Assembly: GCF_004345365.1 (NCBI RefSeq)
Contig: NZ_SLVF01000007.1
Location: forward strand, 186,001-250,000
Direction: 5' to 3'
DNA from: Kribbella sp. VKM Ac-2568
Lineage (GTDB): Bacteria; Actinomycetota; Actinomycetes; Propionibacteriales; Kribbellaceae
Length of the DNA: 64,000 nt
Shown here: in pieces, positions 24,096 to 31,523 of the stretch
Numbering within the stretch: position 1 is the first letter of the stretch
Layout: each line of letters opens with the position of its first letter
Notes under the pieces: generated by a model
The model's input: the letters and a program-made list of their open reading frames with translations, nothing else
What the model was told of the DNA's origin: nothing
Databases searched by the model: none
Program-made: the position numbers and the translations under genes

Positions 24096-25127
24096 TCAAC
24101 CCACGGGTTGAGATGCGTCCGGCCAGACGAACGCCGGGTCACGTTCGTAGTCGTCTCGCCGCCAGCCGAGGGCCATCCGGACCATCTCGTGGGCGCCCGC
24201 GCCGATCACCTTGCGCAGCGGCGGTTCCGGCTCGTCGAGCAACGCCAGCAACGCCTCCGCCGCCACCCGCGGCTCCTCATCCACCGCCATCTCCTCCGCA
24301 GCCACTTCGCCCGCAGCGCCCTCCGCCGCGGCCGCTTCGTCTCCGGTACCCTCCGCCGCGGCCCCTTCGTCCGCAGCGCCTTCCGTCGCGGCCCCTTCAC
24401 CCGCAGCACCCTCCGCCGCGGCCCCTCCGCCCGCGGCACCCTCCGCCGCGGCTTGGTCGGCGGCGGCCTGGATCATTTCCGGGGTGGGGTAACCGGGCAT
24501 GCCGAGGATGGCTGTGCGGGTTCCGTCGTACGCAAGGTCGGCGGTGGTGAAGCGCATGCTCGAGCCGGCCCAGTCGGTGGCGAAGCCGCCGAGTTGCAGC
24601 AGGTGGACGCCGATGCCGAGCGGCTTGACCTCCTCGGCAAGTCCGGCGCTCAGCCCTTCCAGCGCCCACTTGGTCGCGTTGTAGGCGCCGAACAACGGCA
24701 GATGCCCGACCGCGCCGACGCTGGAGACCTGCACGATCCGGCCCGATCCACGTGCCCGCAGATGCGGCAGCACCGCCTGCGTCACCCAGACCGCGCCGAA
24801 CAGGTTGACGTCGAACTGCGCCCGGATCTCCTCCTCGGACAACTCCTCGACCGCCCCGACCAGACCGTATCCGGCGTTGTTGACGACCACGTCCGGCGTA
24901 CCGACCGTCGCCGCCACTTCATCGACGACCCGGAAAACGTCGTCCCGTACTGCGACGTCGAGCCGGCGCGGGATCAGCCGGTCGCCGTACTCCTTGGCGA
25001 GGTCGTCCAGCACCCCGTCGCGGCGGATCGTCGCGACCACCCGGTCGCCGTGCTCCAGCGCGACCTCGGTGAAGGCGCGGCCGAGTCCACGCCCTGCGCC
25101 GGTGACGAACCACAGGCGTTGCGTCAT
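24096..25127 (-). CDS. SDR-family oxidoreductase with a repeat-expanded C-terminal segment
   Basis: A classical short-chain dehydrogenase of 343 residues, about 60 more than usual. The cofactor motif is TGAGRGLG at 9-16, NNAG is at 83-86, Ser135/136 and the YNATK pair Tyr149-Lys153 form the active site. The normal C-terminal motif EALLALLDEPEPPLR resumes at 291. Between about 225 and 274 lie five copies of a ten-residue Ala/Glu/Gly unit. AAGGGG lies six bases before the ATG. It is divergent from the TetR gene and shares its operator, so the TetR protein probably controls it. The substrate is unknown; the TetR link suggests response to a small toxic compound. Confidence 0.9.
   Translation of the reverse strand: MTQRLWFVTGAGRGLGRAFTEVALEHGDRVVATIRRDGVLDDLAKEYGDRLIPRRLDVAVRDDVFRVVDEVAATVGTPDVVVNNAGYGLVGAVEELSEEEIRAQFDVNLFGAVWVTQAVLPHLRARGSGRIVQVSSVGAVGHLPLFGAYNATKWALEGLSAGLAEEVKPLGIGVHLLQLGGFATDWAGSSMRFTTADLAYDGTRTAILGMPGYPTPEMIQAAADQAAAEGAAGGGAAAEGAAGEGAATEGAADEGAAAEGTGDEAAAAEGAAGEVAAEEMAVDEEPRVAAEALLALLDEPEPPLRKVIGAGAHEMVRMALGWRRDDYERDPAFVWPDASQPVG
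24306..24455 (-). repeat. In-frame 30-bp tandem repeat inside the SDR gene
   Basis: Five imperfect 30-bp units encode variants of GAAAEGAAGE. The period is a multiple of three, so the frame is kept. Copies differ by a few substitutions, which suggests older rather than very recent expansion. Confidence 0.85.
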
Positions 25128-25170
25128 GTGCGGCCCCTTACTAATCGAGCGAGCGAGTTCTTGTGTTCTT

Positions 25171-25194
25171 ACGAGACGAACCGTATCGTCTCGT
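25171..25194. promoter_or_regulatory. TetR operator between tetR and SDR genes
   Basis: ACGAGACGA (25171-25179) and TCGTCTCGT (25186-25194) are perfect 9-base inverted arms with a 6-base spacer, a standard TetR-family operator layout. It ends two bases before the TetR start codon. A weak promoter, TTGTGT (25161-25166) with TATCGT (25184-25189), overlaps it and would start transcription at about the GTG, giving a leaderless message. Confidence 0.75.
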
Positions 25195-25196
25195 CT

Positions 25197-25769
25197 GTGA
25201 AGAGTCCAGACAGCAAGCGCCGCAGCGACCGGGCGCAGACCGCGATCCTCGACGCGGCTACCGCGGCGGTGGCGGAGCTCGGCTACGGCAAGACCACGAT
25301 CGAGGGCATCGCCGCGCGGGCCGGAGTCGGCAAGCAGACGATCTACCGCTGGTGGCCGTCGAAGGGCGCCGTGATCCTGGACGCACTGCTGGCCGAGCAG
25401 GCCGAGGTCGAACTGCCCGACACCGGTGACTTCACCGCCGATCTACGGAAGGTGCTCCGGGCAACAGTCGACGAGTTCGCCGACGCGAACACCTCGGCCA
25501 CCCTGCGGGCGCTGATGATCGACATGCAGCACGAGCCGGCTCTGAGCGAGAGCGTGCTGGAGCGGATGCTCGGTCCTCAACTGGCGGCGACCAAGCGACG
25601 ACTGGAGTCAGCCCAGCAGGCCGGCCAACTCTCGGCCGACCTCGACCTCGACGTGGCCGTGGAGATCATCTTCGGCCCGATCTACCACCGCTGGCTGCTG
25701 CAGACGAACCCGCTCGACCAGGCCTACGCCGACTCCCTCACCAACCTCGCCGTCCGCGCCCTCAGCTAA
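25197..25769 (+). CDS. TetR-family transcriptional repressor
   Basis: A 190-residue repressor. The DNA-binding part is at residues 10-60: AILDAATAAVAELGYGKTTI, then IAARAGVGKQTIYRWWPSKG. The C-terminal ligand domain has the TetR_C_33-like LRATVDEFADANTSATLRAL. The GTG at 25197 is chosen since it opens the conserved region and sits right behind the operator; no ribosome binding site is present, in keeping with a leaderless transcript. It probably represses itself and the divergent SDR gene through the 9-6-9 palindrome. The inducer is unknown. Confidence 0.92.
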   Translation: MKSPDSKRRSDRAQTAILDAATAAVAELGYGKTTIEGIAARAGVGKQTIYRWWPSKGAVILDALLAEQAEVELPDTGDFTADLRKVLRATVDEFADANTSATLRALMIDMQHEPALSESVLERMLGPQLAATKRRLESAQQAGQLSADLDLDVAVEIIFGPIYHRWLLQTNPLDQAYADSLTNLAVRALS

Positions 25770-25777
25770 CCGGACAA

Positions 25778-25930
25778 GCGCCACTAGTCGAACGAGCACC
25801 GCTAGCCGGAGCGCCGCTAGCCGGGGCTTGCGCCGCTAGTCGAACGAGCACCGCTAGCCGGAGCGCCGCTAGCCGGAGCTTGCGCCGCTAGTCAAACGAG
25901 CACCGCTAGCCGGGGCTTGCGCCGCTAGTC
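25778..25930. repeat. 52-bp intergenic tandem repeat rich in CTAG
   Basis: Two full 52-base units (25778-25829, 25830-25881), a shortened third (25882-25918) and the beginning of a fourth. Each carries GCCGCTAGTCGAACGAGC and GCTAGCCGG parts. CTAG occurs about ten times in 150 bases. The array separates the tetR stop from the convergent CGNR stop and runs into the last codons of the latter. Confidence 0.85.
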
Positions 25931-26485
25931 GGCCTTGCGGCGGCGATAGGCGGCGGAGGCCATGCGGTCGTTGCAGAGTTCGCAGCAGTAGCGCTGCCGG
26001 TTCGCCTTGCTCCGGTCGACGTACACGCACCGGCAGGGATCGCCCGCGCACGTCCGCAACCGGTCCCCCGCGCCCTCGGCGATCGCCCGCGCGAGCGCGT
26101 CGGCCGACGCCACGGCCAGCCGGGCCACTGGATCGGAACCACCCGTCGCCGCCAGCCGAGGCGCCGAAGTCCCCAACGCCGCCGAAGTCGATCGCCTCTC
26201 CACCAGCCGCGGCGTAGCGCCGTACGAGTCGAAGAGCCGATTCAGTACGCCGATCTGCGCGTCCATGGAGTCCGCGGCGAAGACCTCGTAGAGCTGGTTC
26301 CGTACAGCGCGCACGCGCTCGAGGTCATCGTCGGCCAGGCCGGGCGGCGGGAGTTCCGAGCGATCGGCCAGGCGGGCGACTAGCGGCATGCTCAACCGAT
26401 CGGGCGGATCCTCGAGCAGGTCGTAGGTGTTGCAGAAGTCCAGCACGAAGCCCAGCAAGGGATCAGCCGTCGGCACTCTGCTCAC
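25925..26485 (-). CDS. CGNR zinc-finger (ABATE domain) regulator
   Basis: A 186-residue protein with an N-terminal ABATE domain (LLGFVLDFCNTYDLLEDPP) and a C-terminal zinc finger of the CGNR type: RTCAGDPCRCVYVDRSKANR followed by RYCCELCNDRMASAAYRRRK. The usual CGNR tetrad reads CNDR here, a conservative variant. Such proteins are presumed DNA-binding regulators of stress or resistance genes in actinomycetes. The GTG at 26485 is chosen as GGGGGAGG lies nine bases upstream; the ATG at 26494 touches that site. It is divergent from the secreted hydrolase gene, and the 97-base gap holds a perfect inverted repeat. Confidence 0.85.
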   Translation of the reverse strand: MSRVPTADPLLGFVLDFCNTYDLLEDPPDRLSMPLVARLADRSELPPPGLADDDLERVRAVRNQLYEVFAADSMDAQIGVLNRLFDSYGATPRLVERRSTSAALGTSAPRLAATGGSDPVARLAVASADALARAIAEGAGDRLRTCAGDPCRCVYVDRSKANRQRYCCELCNDRMASAAYRRRKAD

Positions 26486-26534
26486 GCCGCACATCCTCCC
26501 CCGGCCTTGACCGTGCACCCAGCCCGCTCTACCG

Positions 26535-26568
26535 TCATCAGTTATCAACAGACTTTAGCAACTGATGA
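26535..26568. promoter_or_regulatory. Inverted repeat in the CGNR/hydrolase divergent gap
   Basis: TCATCAGTT (26535-26543) and AACTGATGA (26560-26568) are perfect 9-base arms 16 bases apart. It lies 14 bases before the hydrolase start and 50 before the CGNR start. A binding site for the CGNR protein is inferred. Confidence 0.5.
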
Positions 26569-26582
26569 TCAAAGGGGTGGGG

Positions 26583-27416
26583 ATGAAGCGATTCCTGGTG
26601 GCGACCGTGGTGGGTGCCCTGATACTGGGCGTCACCGCGGCGGGTGCATCGAACGCGGGGCAGCTCGACCGGCCGAGGCAGCCGAACCCGATGGTGGTGA
26701 CGGACATCCAGATCCCGGTGAAGGGGCAGGCACCGGTCACGGCGTACCTGGTCCGGCCCGCGCACGTGGACCGCTCGGAGAAACTGGCGGGTGCGCTCTA
26801 CCTGCACTGGTTCGCGCCGCCGAACTCGACGCAGAACCGGACCGAGTTCCTGGCCGAGGCGATCGCACTCGCCGGGCGAGGCGCGGTCGCGATCCTGCCT
26901 CAGCTGACGTTCCCCTGGGAGGGTGACCCGATCGGCGACAATTCGGACCGCGCCAAGGTGACGAACCAGCTCGCCGCGGTCGAAGCGGCGTACCAGGCCC
27001 TGCTCCGGCAGGACGGGGTTGATCCGCGCCGGACCGCGGTGATCGGGCACGACTACGGCGCGATGTACGGATCCATGCTGAAGAGCCGGGCACACGCGCT
27101 GGTCTTCATGGCGGGTGACGCGACCTGGGCCAACTGGTTCGACAAGTACTGGCTGGGGCTGCCCGCGGACCAGGCCGTTGCCTACCGCAAGGTTTTCACC
27201 GGCCTCGACCCGATCGACACGGTCGGCCGTGTCAAGCGGGTCTACTTCCAGTGGGCCGGCCGCGACATCTTCGTCTCGCCGGAGATCCGGGCTGCCTTCA
27301 GCACCGCCAACCCGAAGGCGACCGTCAGCCTCTACGAGACCGCCGAACACTTCTTCAACCAGCAAGCCAAGGACGACAGGCTCGCCTGGCTCACCGACCA
27401 GCTGGACCTGCGCTAG
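26583..27416 (+). CDS. Secreted alpha/beta hydrolase, dienelactone-hydrolase-like
   Basis: A 277-residue exported protein. The signal peptide is MKRFLVATVVGALILGVTAA with a likely cut near ASNA-G. The hydrolase core has YLHWFAPP, then the nucleophile elbow GHDYGAMYGS, in which Asp replaces the Ser or Cys usual for this family, as in haloalkane dehalogenases and epoxide hydrolases. A late Asp is in WAGRDIFV and the catalytic His in ETAEHFFN. AAAGGGG lies about eight bases before the ATG at 26583. It overlaps the convergent ECF gene by 26 bases. Whether Asp is truly the nucleophile, and the substrate, need experiment. Confidence 0.75.
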   Translation: MKRFLVATVVGALILGVTAAGASNAGQLDRPRQPNPMVVTDIQIPVKGQAPVTAYLVRPAHVDRSEKLAGALYLHWFAPPNSTQNRTEFLAEAIALAGRGAVAILPQLTFPWEGDPIGDNSDRAKVTNQLAAVEAAYQALLRQDGVDPRRTAVIGHDYGAMYGSMLKSRAHALVFMAGDATWANWFDKYWLGLPADQAVAYRKVFTGLDPIDTVGRVKRVYFQWAGRDIFVSPEIRAAFSTANPKATVSLYETAEHFFNQQAKDDRLAWLTDQLDLR

Positions 27417-28383
27417 TCGGACCGGGGCTAGCGATCGCAGGGAAGCCGAAGACGGGGAACAAGCCCGGGTCACCGAACACGGTGATCCGGGCGATCCCGT
27501 CCTCCGCCACCTCCAGCACCGCGATCCCGAAGGCCTCGTAAACCCCTGCTCCGGTACGCCGGTACGCCGCCGCCGCGGGTTGTCCATTGGCCTTGGCTGC
27601 GAGCATCCGCCAGTCGCCGGGTGAGCCCAGCGCGGAGGCGGCGAAGAACGGCATACAGGTCCGGAGTCCCTTGAACCAGGTGCGTGCCGGGGTCATCTCG
27701 AGCACGGTGTCGCGACGCAGGACCTTCTCCAGCTCCGCCGGGTCGGAGTGCTCGAAGGCGGCGAGGTAGGCGTCGAGGAGCTCGGTCGCGCGAGCGTCGG
27801 TGGGCTCGGTGATCGTCTCGCGGTCGGCCTCCAGCTCGGCCAAGGTGGCCCGGGCTCGCTGCAGGCTGCTCTTCACCGCGGGCACGCTCAGCTCGAGCAT
27901 CTCCGCCACCTCGGCCGCGGAGAACGCGAGCACCTCCCGCAGTACCAGCACCGCGCGCTGCTGCGGCGGAAGATGTTGCAGGCTGACGATCAGCGCCAGC
28001 CGAAGGTTGTTGCGCTCGGCCACGATCTCCGCCGGATCGACCATCGCGTCGGGAATCGGCTGGACCCACTTCGTCCCCGACGCCGCGAGCTCGACCGGCG
28101 CGTGAGGATCATCCCCGGGCGCGCCAAGCCCGGACGGCACGTACCGCCGGTCGCGGTGCTGCAGAGCGCTGAGGCACGCGTTGGTGGCGATCCGATAGAG
28201 CCACGTCCGCACGGATGCCCGCCCCTCGAACTTCCGCCACGCCCGCCAGGCCCGCAGATAGACCTCCTGCACGAGATCCTCGGCGTCATCGACCGACCCG
28301 ACCATCCGGTAGCAGTGAGCCACCAACTCCCGCCGGAACGACTCGGTCGCCCCGACAAACTCCTCCGAAACCGCCACCTGCAC
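27391..28383 (-). CDS. ECF sigma factor with C-terminal SnoaL-like domain (SigJ/ECF41 type)
   Basis: A 330-residue ECF sigma factor. Region 2 is near residues 5-80 (LVAHCYRMVGSVDDAEDLVQ, WLYRIATNACLSAL), region 4 near 140-200 (LPPQQRAVLVLREVLAFSAA, VPAVKSSLQRARATL). The last 110 residues are a SnoaL/NTF2-like fold (DAYLAAFEHSDPAELEKVLR, TWFKGL). In such factors the fused domain regulates activity and replaces a separate anti-sigma factor. The GTG at 28383 has GGAGG seven bases upstream; a longer open frame runs through repeats and is not believed. It overlaps the secreted hydrolase gene tail to tail. Confidence 0.9.
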   Translation of the reverse strand: MQVAVSEEFVGATESFRRELVAHCYRMVGSVDDAEDLVQEVYLRAWRAWRKFEGRASVRTWLYRIATNACLSALQHRDRRYVPSGLGAPGDDPHAPVELAASGTKWVQPIPDAMVDPAEIVAERNNLRLALIVSLQHLPPQQRAVLVLREVLAFSAAEVAEMLELSVPAVKSSLQRARATLAELEADRETITEPTDARATELLDAYLAAFEHSDPAELEKVLRRDTVLEMTPARTWFKGLRTCMPFFAASALGSPGDWRMLAAKANGQPAAAAYRRTGAGVYEAFGIAVLEVAEDGIARITVFGDPGLFPVFGFPAIASPGPTSAGPAGR

Positions 28384-28584
28384 CAGTCTGCCTCCCTTTC
28401 TCCAGAACCCTCCGTCGATAGACAGACCAGAGCCAGGCGCGAAAGGAATCGCTCCCGCGAGGCAGGCGGAGGTAGACACCGCCGAAACAAGTGAGGGTTC
28501 TGCCTCGGTACAGGCGGACGTCGTCCCACCAGGACAGGCGGAGGTGCTGCCATCGGTATTAGCGCGGGTGGTTGCGTCCCCGGG

Positions 28585-28700
28585 CTGCGTGATGGTGCTA
28601 GTCGGGGTGGTGTGCGTCAAGAGCGCTTCGCGTCCCTTCGGGATCGGAACAAGTTCCGACTCTGGACCCACACCACCCCGACCAGGGAAGGAACGCAGCT
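28585..28700 (+). repeat. Structured repeat, copy 1
   Basis: A 116-base element, about 92 percent identical to the reverse complement of 29405-29520. It can fold on itself: an outer stem of 22 positions with two mismatches (TCGGGGTGGTGTG and its partner), a small hairpin TCCC-TTC-GGGA, and a hairpin TCGGAAC-AA-GTTCCGA. It also carries CTAGTCGG. Confidence 0.8.
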
Positions 28701-29404
28701 ATCCCGGAGCCGCTCAGAGGTGTGGCGACAAGGCCCAGGGAGTTCCTTCGCCCAAACGTCGGGGAGCTGCCTCGCTTGGAAGCTCGGGGAGCTGCATCGC
28801 CGGGTAGTTCGGGGTGTTCCTTTGCCCGGAGGGGAAGCGGGGCCTCCCGAAACCGGCACCTTGTGCACCACCCTGAGCCGATCCCGGCGACCCGGACACT
28901 CAACGCGTGCACAAAGTGCGGGCTCGGACACCAAGTCGCGACCCCGGACACGACATGACCTGTCCCAGGGCCCCACACCGTGTCCGAGGTCCCCCCAACC
29001 GCACCGCCACCGGCGGTCACACCCCCAAAAAGGTGTCCGCGGTCCCCACAACTGCACGGCACCTGTGCCGCCGGCGGACCCGGGCCGGCGATCGGCCTCC
29101 CGATGACGGGTTGTCCGGCCGCTGGCGCCTAACAAGCCGCCAGTGGTCGAACGACCTGCCAGTGGTCGAACAACCCGCCAGCACCAGCCCCCGAATCGGG
29201 CACAACCACCACCCACCGGGACGAAAACCCATCCCCGGGGCCGCTGGCGTACCGACGGACCGGAAGTAGTCGCTACACATACCACCCCGACGCGCCACCC
29301 ACACCTGGAACCTCCGCGACCACCCCAGTACTACCTGTCGGTCCGTACACCCACCCCCGAAAGCACCACCCCGGACCGGCTCAGACCCCTCCGCGGGATC
29401 CGCG

Positions 29405-29520
29405 TAGCTGCGTCCTTCCCTGGTCGGGATGGGGTGGGTCAAGAGTCGAAACTTGTTTCGATCCCGAAGGGACGCGGAGCGCTCTTGACGCACACCAGCA
29501 CGACTAGCACCATCACGCAG
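29405..29520 (-). repeat. Structured repeat, copy 2 (inverted)
   Basis: The inverted partner of 28585-28700. The inner hairpin reads TCGAAAC-AA-GTTTCGA in the orientation of copy 1, so one base pair has changed from G-C to A-T on both sides, a compensatory change that keeps the fold. One base is missing near the end relative to copy 1. Confidence 0.8.
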
Positions 29521-29760
29521 CGGAGACCGCGTACCACCTCGGCCTATGCCAGACGAGACACCCGCACGCATGCCGGGGAACCCCGCACCCATGCCGGGGA
29601 ACCCCGCACTCTCGCCCGGGGAACCACCCGCACTCACGCCGGGACGAGCACCCCACCCCATGTACCGACGTACTGGCCGAAACCGTGAACACACGTACCC
29701 ACCGAGCCACGGACCGGCGTACTCGCGGAGTGGCGGGTACGGCGGTCCGTGGGTAGGGGG

Positions 29761-31359
29761 TTAGGCCAGGGAGACCAGGTCTAGGTAGTCGTCGGTCCAG
29801 AGGTCTTCCGTGGCGTCGGGGAGGATGAGGACGCGGTCGGGGCGGAGGGCTTCGATGGCGCCTTCGTCGTGGGTGACCATGACGATCGCGCCGGGGTAGT
29901 TGCCGACTGCGCCGAGTACCTCGTCGCGGGAGGCCGGGTCGAGGTTGTTGGTCGGCTCGTCCAGCAGGAGCACGTTCGCGCCCGAGTGGACCAGGCCGGC
30001 CAGGGCCAGCCGGGTCTTCTCGCCACCCGAGAGCACCCGGGCGGGCTTGTCCGCGTCGTCGCCGCTGAACAGGAAGGACCCGAGCACGTTCCGGACCTCC
30101 CCGTCGGTCAGCCCGGGAGCCACGGACGCCAGGTTCTGCCGGACCGTGCCGGCCAGGTCGAGCGTGTCGTGCTCCTGAGCGAAGTACCCGAGCCGCAGCC
30201 CGTGCCCGTGGACCACCCGGCCGGAGTCGGGTTGTTCCCGGCCGGCCAGGATCCGCAGCAGCGTGGTCTTGCCCGCGCCGTTGAGCCCGAGGATCACCAG
30301 CCGGCTCCCTCGGTCAACGGCGAGGTCGACGCCGTTGAGCACCTGGAGTCCGCCGTACGCTTTGGTCAGGCTGATCGCGCCCAGCGGGGTCCGTCCGGAC
30401 GGCGCTGGGTCGGGCAGCCTGATCCGGGCCACCCGCGTCACCCGGCGTACCGGCTCCAGGTCGGACAGCAGCTTGTCCGCGCGACGAGCCATGTTCCGGG
30501 CGGCCACGGCTGTGGTCGCTCCCGCGCGCATCTTGTCCGCCTGGGCGTGCAGCACCGCCGCCTTCCGCTCAGCCGTACTGCGTTCGCGGGCGCGGCGGCG
30601 CTCGTCGGTCTCCACCTGGTCGAGGTACTTCTTCCAGCCGGTGTTGTGGATGTCGATCGTGGTGCGCTGCGGGTCCAGGTGGAATACCCGGTTGACCGTG
30701 GCGGCGAGCAGGTCGCGGTCGTGGCTGATCACGACCAGGCCGCCCTGGTAGCCGAGCAGGAACGACCGCAGCCACAGCACGGAGTCGGCGTCCAGGTGGT
30801 TGGTCGGCTCGTCGAGCAGCAGGGTGTCGTGCTCGGCGAACAGGATGCGGGCCAGCTCGACCCGACGACGCTGGCCGCCCGAGAGCTCCCCGACGGGTTG
30901 CTCGAGCGCACGGTTCGGCAGACCGACGCCGGCCGCCAGCCGGGCCGCCTCGGCCTCGGCCGCGTAGCCACCACCGGCCTGGAACTGCGCCTCGGCACGG
31001 GCATACGCAGCCATCGCGCGATCCTGGGCCTCGCCGACGGCGTGGCTCATTGCCGCCTCGGCCTTGCGGAGCCGCTGTACTGCGACGTCGAGGCCGCGGG
31101 CGGACAGGATCCGGGCGGTGACCGTGATGTCGGGGTCGGCGGCGCGCGGGTCCTGCGGCAGGTAGCCGATGGAACCGGTCGCGCTGACGGAGCCGACCGC
31201 AGGGCGCTCCTCGCCGGCCAGGGTCTTCAGCAGGGTGGTCTTGCCCGCGCCGTTCCGGCCGACGAGACCGATGCGGTCGCCGGGGCTGATGTGGAAGGAC
31301 AGGTCGGACAACAACAGGTGGGCGCCGACGCGGATGTCGACACCGCGGACGGTGATCAT
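29761..31359 (-). CDS. ABC-F ATPase, antibiotic-resistance or ribosome-protection type
   Basis: A 532-residue cytosolic protein with two ATPase domains and no membrane segment. Walker A motifs are GRNGAGKTT near residue 36 and GLNGAGKTT near 356; signatures are LSGGQRRRVELARI and LSGGEKTRLALAGL; Walker B stretches end in LLLDEPTNHLD and LLLDEPTNNLD. The linker between the domains is charged and helical (RRRARERSTAERKAAV), as in translational ABC-F factors that clear drugs from the ribosome. GGAGAG precedes the ATG at 31359. A seven-residue leader frame and a WhiB7-like promoter lie upstream, which favours a drug-induced resistance role over housekeeping. Confidence 0.92.
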   Translation of the reverse strand: MITVRGVDIRVGAHLLLSDLSFHISPGDRIGLVGRNGAGKTTLLKTLAGEERPAVGSVSATGSIGYLPQDPRAADPDITVTARILSARGLDVAVQRLRKAEAAMSHAVGEAQDRAMAAYARAEAQFQAGGGYAAEAEAARLAAGVGLPNRALEQPVGELSGGQRRRVELARILFAEHDTLLLDEPTNHLDADSVLWLRSFLLGYQGGLVVISHDRDLLAATVNRVFHLDPQRTTIDIHNTGWKKYLDQVETDERRRARERSTAERKAAVLHAQADKMRAGATTAVAARNMARRADKLLSDLEPVRRVTRVARIRLPDPAPSGRTPLGAISLTKAYGGLQVLNGVDLAVDRGSRLVILGLNGAGKTTLLRILAGREQPDSGRVVHGHGLRLGYFAQEHDTLDLAGTVRQNLASVAPGLTDGEVRNVLGSFLFSGDDADKPARVLSGGEKTRLALAGLVHSGANVLLLDEPTNNLDPASRDEVLGAVGNYPGAIVMVTHDEGAIEALRPDRVLILPDATEDLWTDDYLDLVSLA

Positions 31360-31419
31360 GTTGGTTACTCTCCGTGGTAGCTGGTGGACGCACTTCTGGT
31401 GTGGAAGCGGGTCGCGCAG

Positions 31420-31443
31420 CTAGACACAGAGGCAAGTAGCCAT
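31420..31443 (-). CDS. Candidate leader peptide MATCLCV of the ABC-F gene
   Basis: A seven-codon frame, ATG to TAG, ending 60 bases before the ABC-F start. The ATG lies six bases past the predicted -10 element, so it would be the very 5' end of the message and read without a leader. Short frames in this position commonly mediate ribosome-stalling control of resistance genes. No competing hairpins could be worked out with certainty in the 60-base gap. Confidence 0.5.
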   Translation of the reverse strand: MATCLCV

Positions 31444-31449
31444 GCCCCA

Positions 31450-31487
31450 AGAGTAGATCCGGCCCCAAGGGCACGTCAGGTGATTTT
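31450..31487 (-). promoter_or_regulatory. WhiB7-like promoter of the ABC-F gene
   Basis: On the minus strand AAAAT (31487-31483) stands three bases before CTGACG (31479-31474), followed by 18 bases and TACTCT (31455-31450). An A/T run just upstream of a weak -35 is the known hallmark of WhiB7-activated promoters, and ABC-F genes are typical members of that regulon. Confidence 0.5.
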
Positions 31488-31523
31488 CCGGCCGACCGCC
31501 GGTCAGCCCGTGCCGAGGCGGGC

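Larger units (their letters stand above)
28384..29760. other. 1.4-kb gene-poor region with repeats
   Basis: No gene is supported. Open frames exist on both strands but lack domains, ribosome binding sites and consistent codon use. The region contains an inverted pair of 116-base structured repeats, and short direct repeats: TCGGGGAGCTGC near 28760 and 28784; a 25-base unit at 28980 and 29033; GCCAGTGGTCGAAC at 29139 and 29158 (19-base period); ATGCCGGGGAACCCCGCAC at 29570 and 29591 (21-base period). Confidence 0.65.

Noticed and set aside
25778..25930. CRISPR or att site in the CTAG-rich array
   Set aside because: Units are contiguous, no spacers, and no integrase or tRNA is adjacent.
28612..29106. 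Open frames on both strands of the gene-poor region, including SLRDRNKFRL-type text occurring in both repeat copies
   Set aside because: The repeated peptide text is just translation of the structured repeat; there is no start signal or codon bias.
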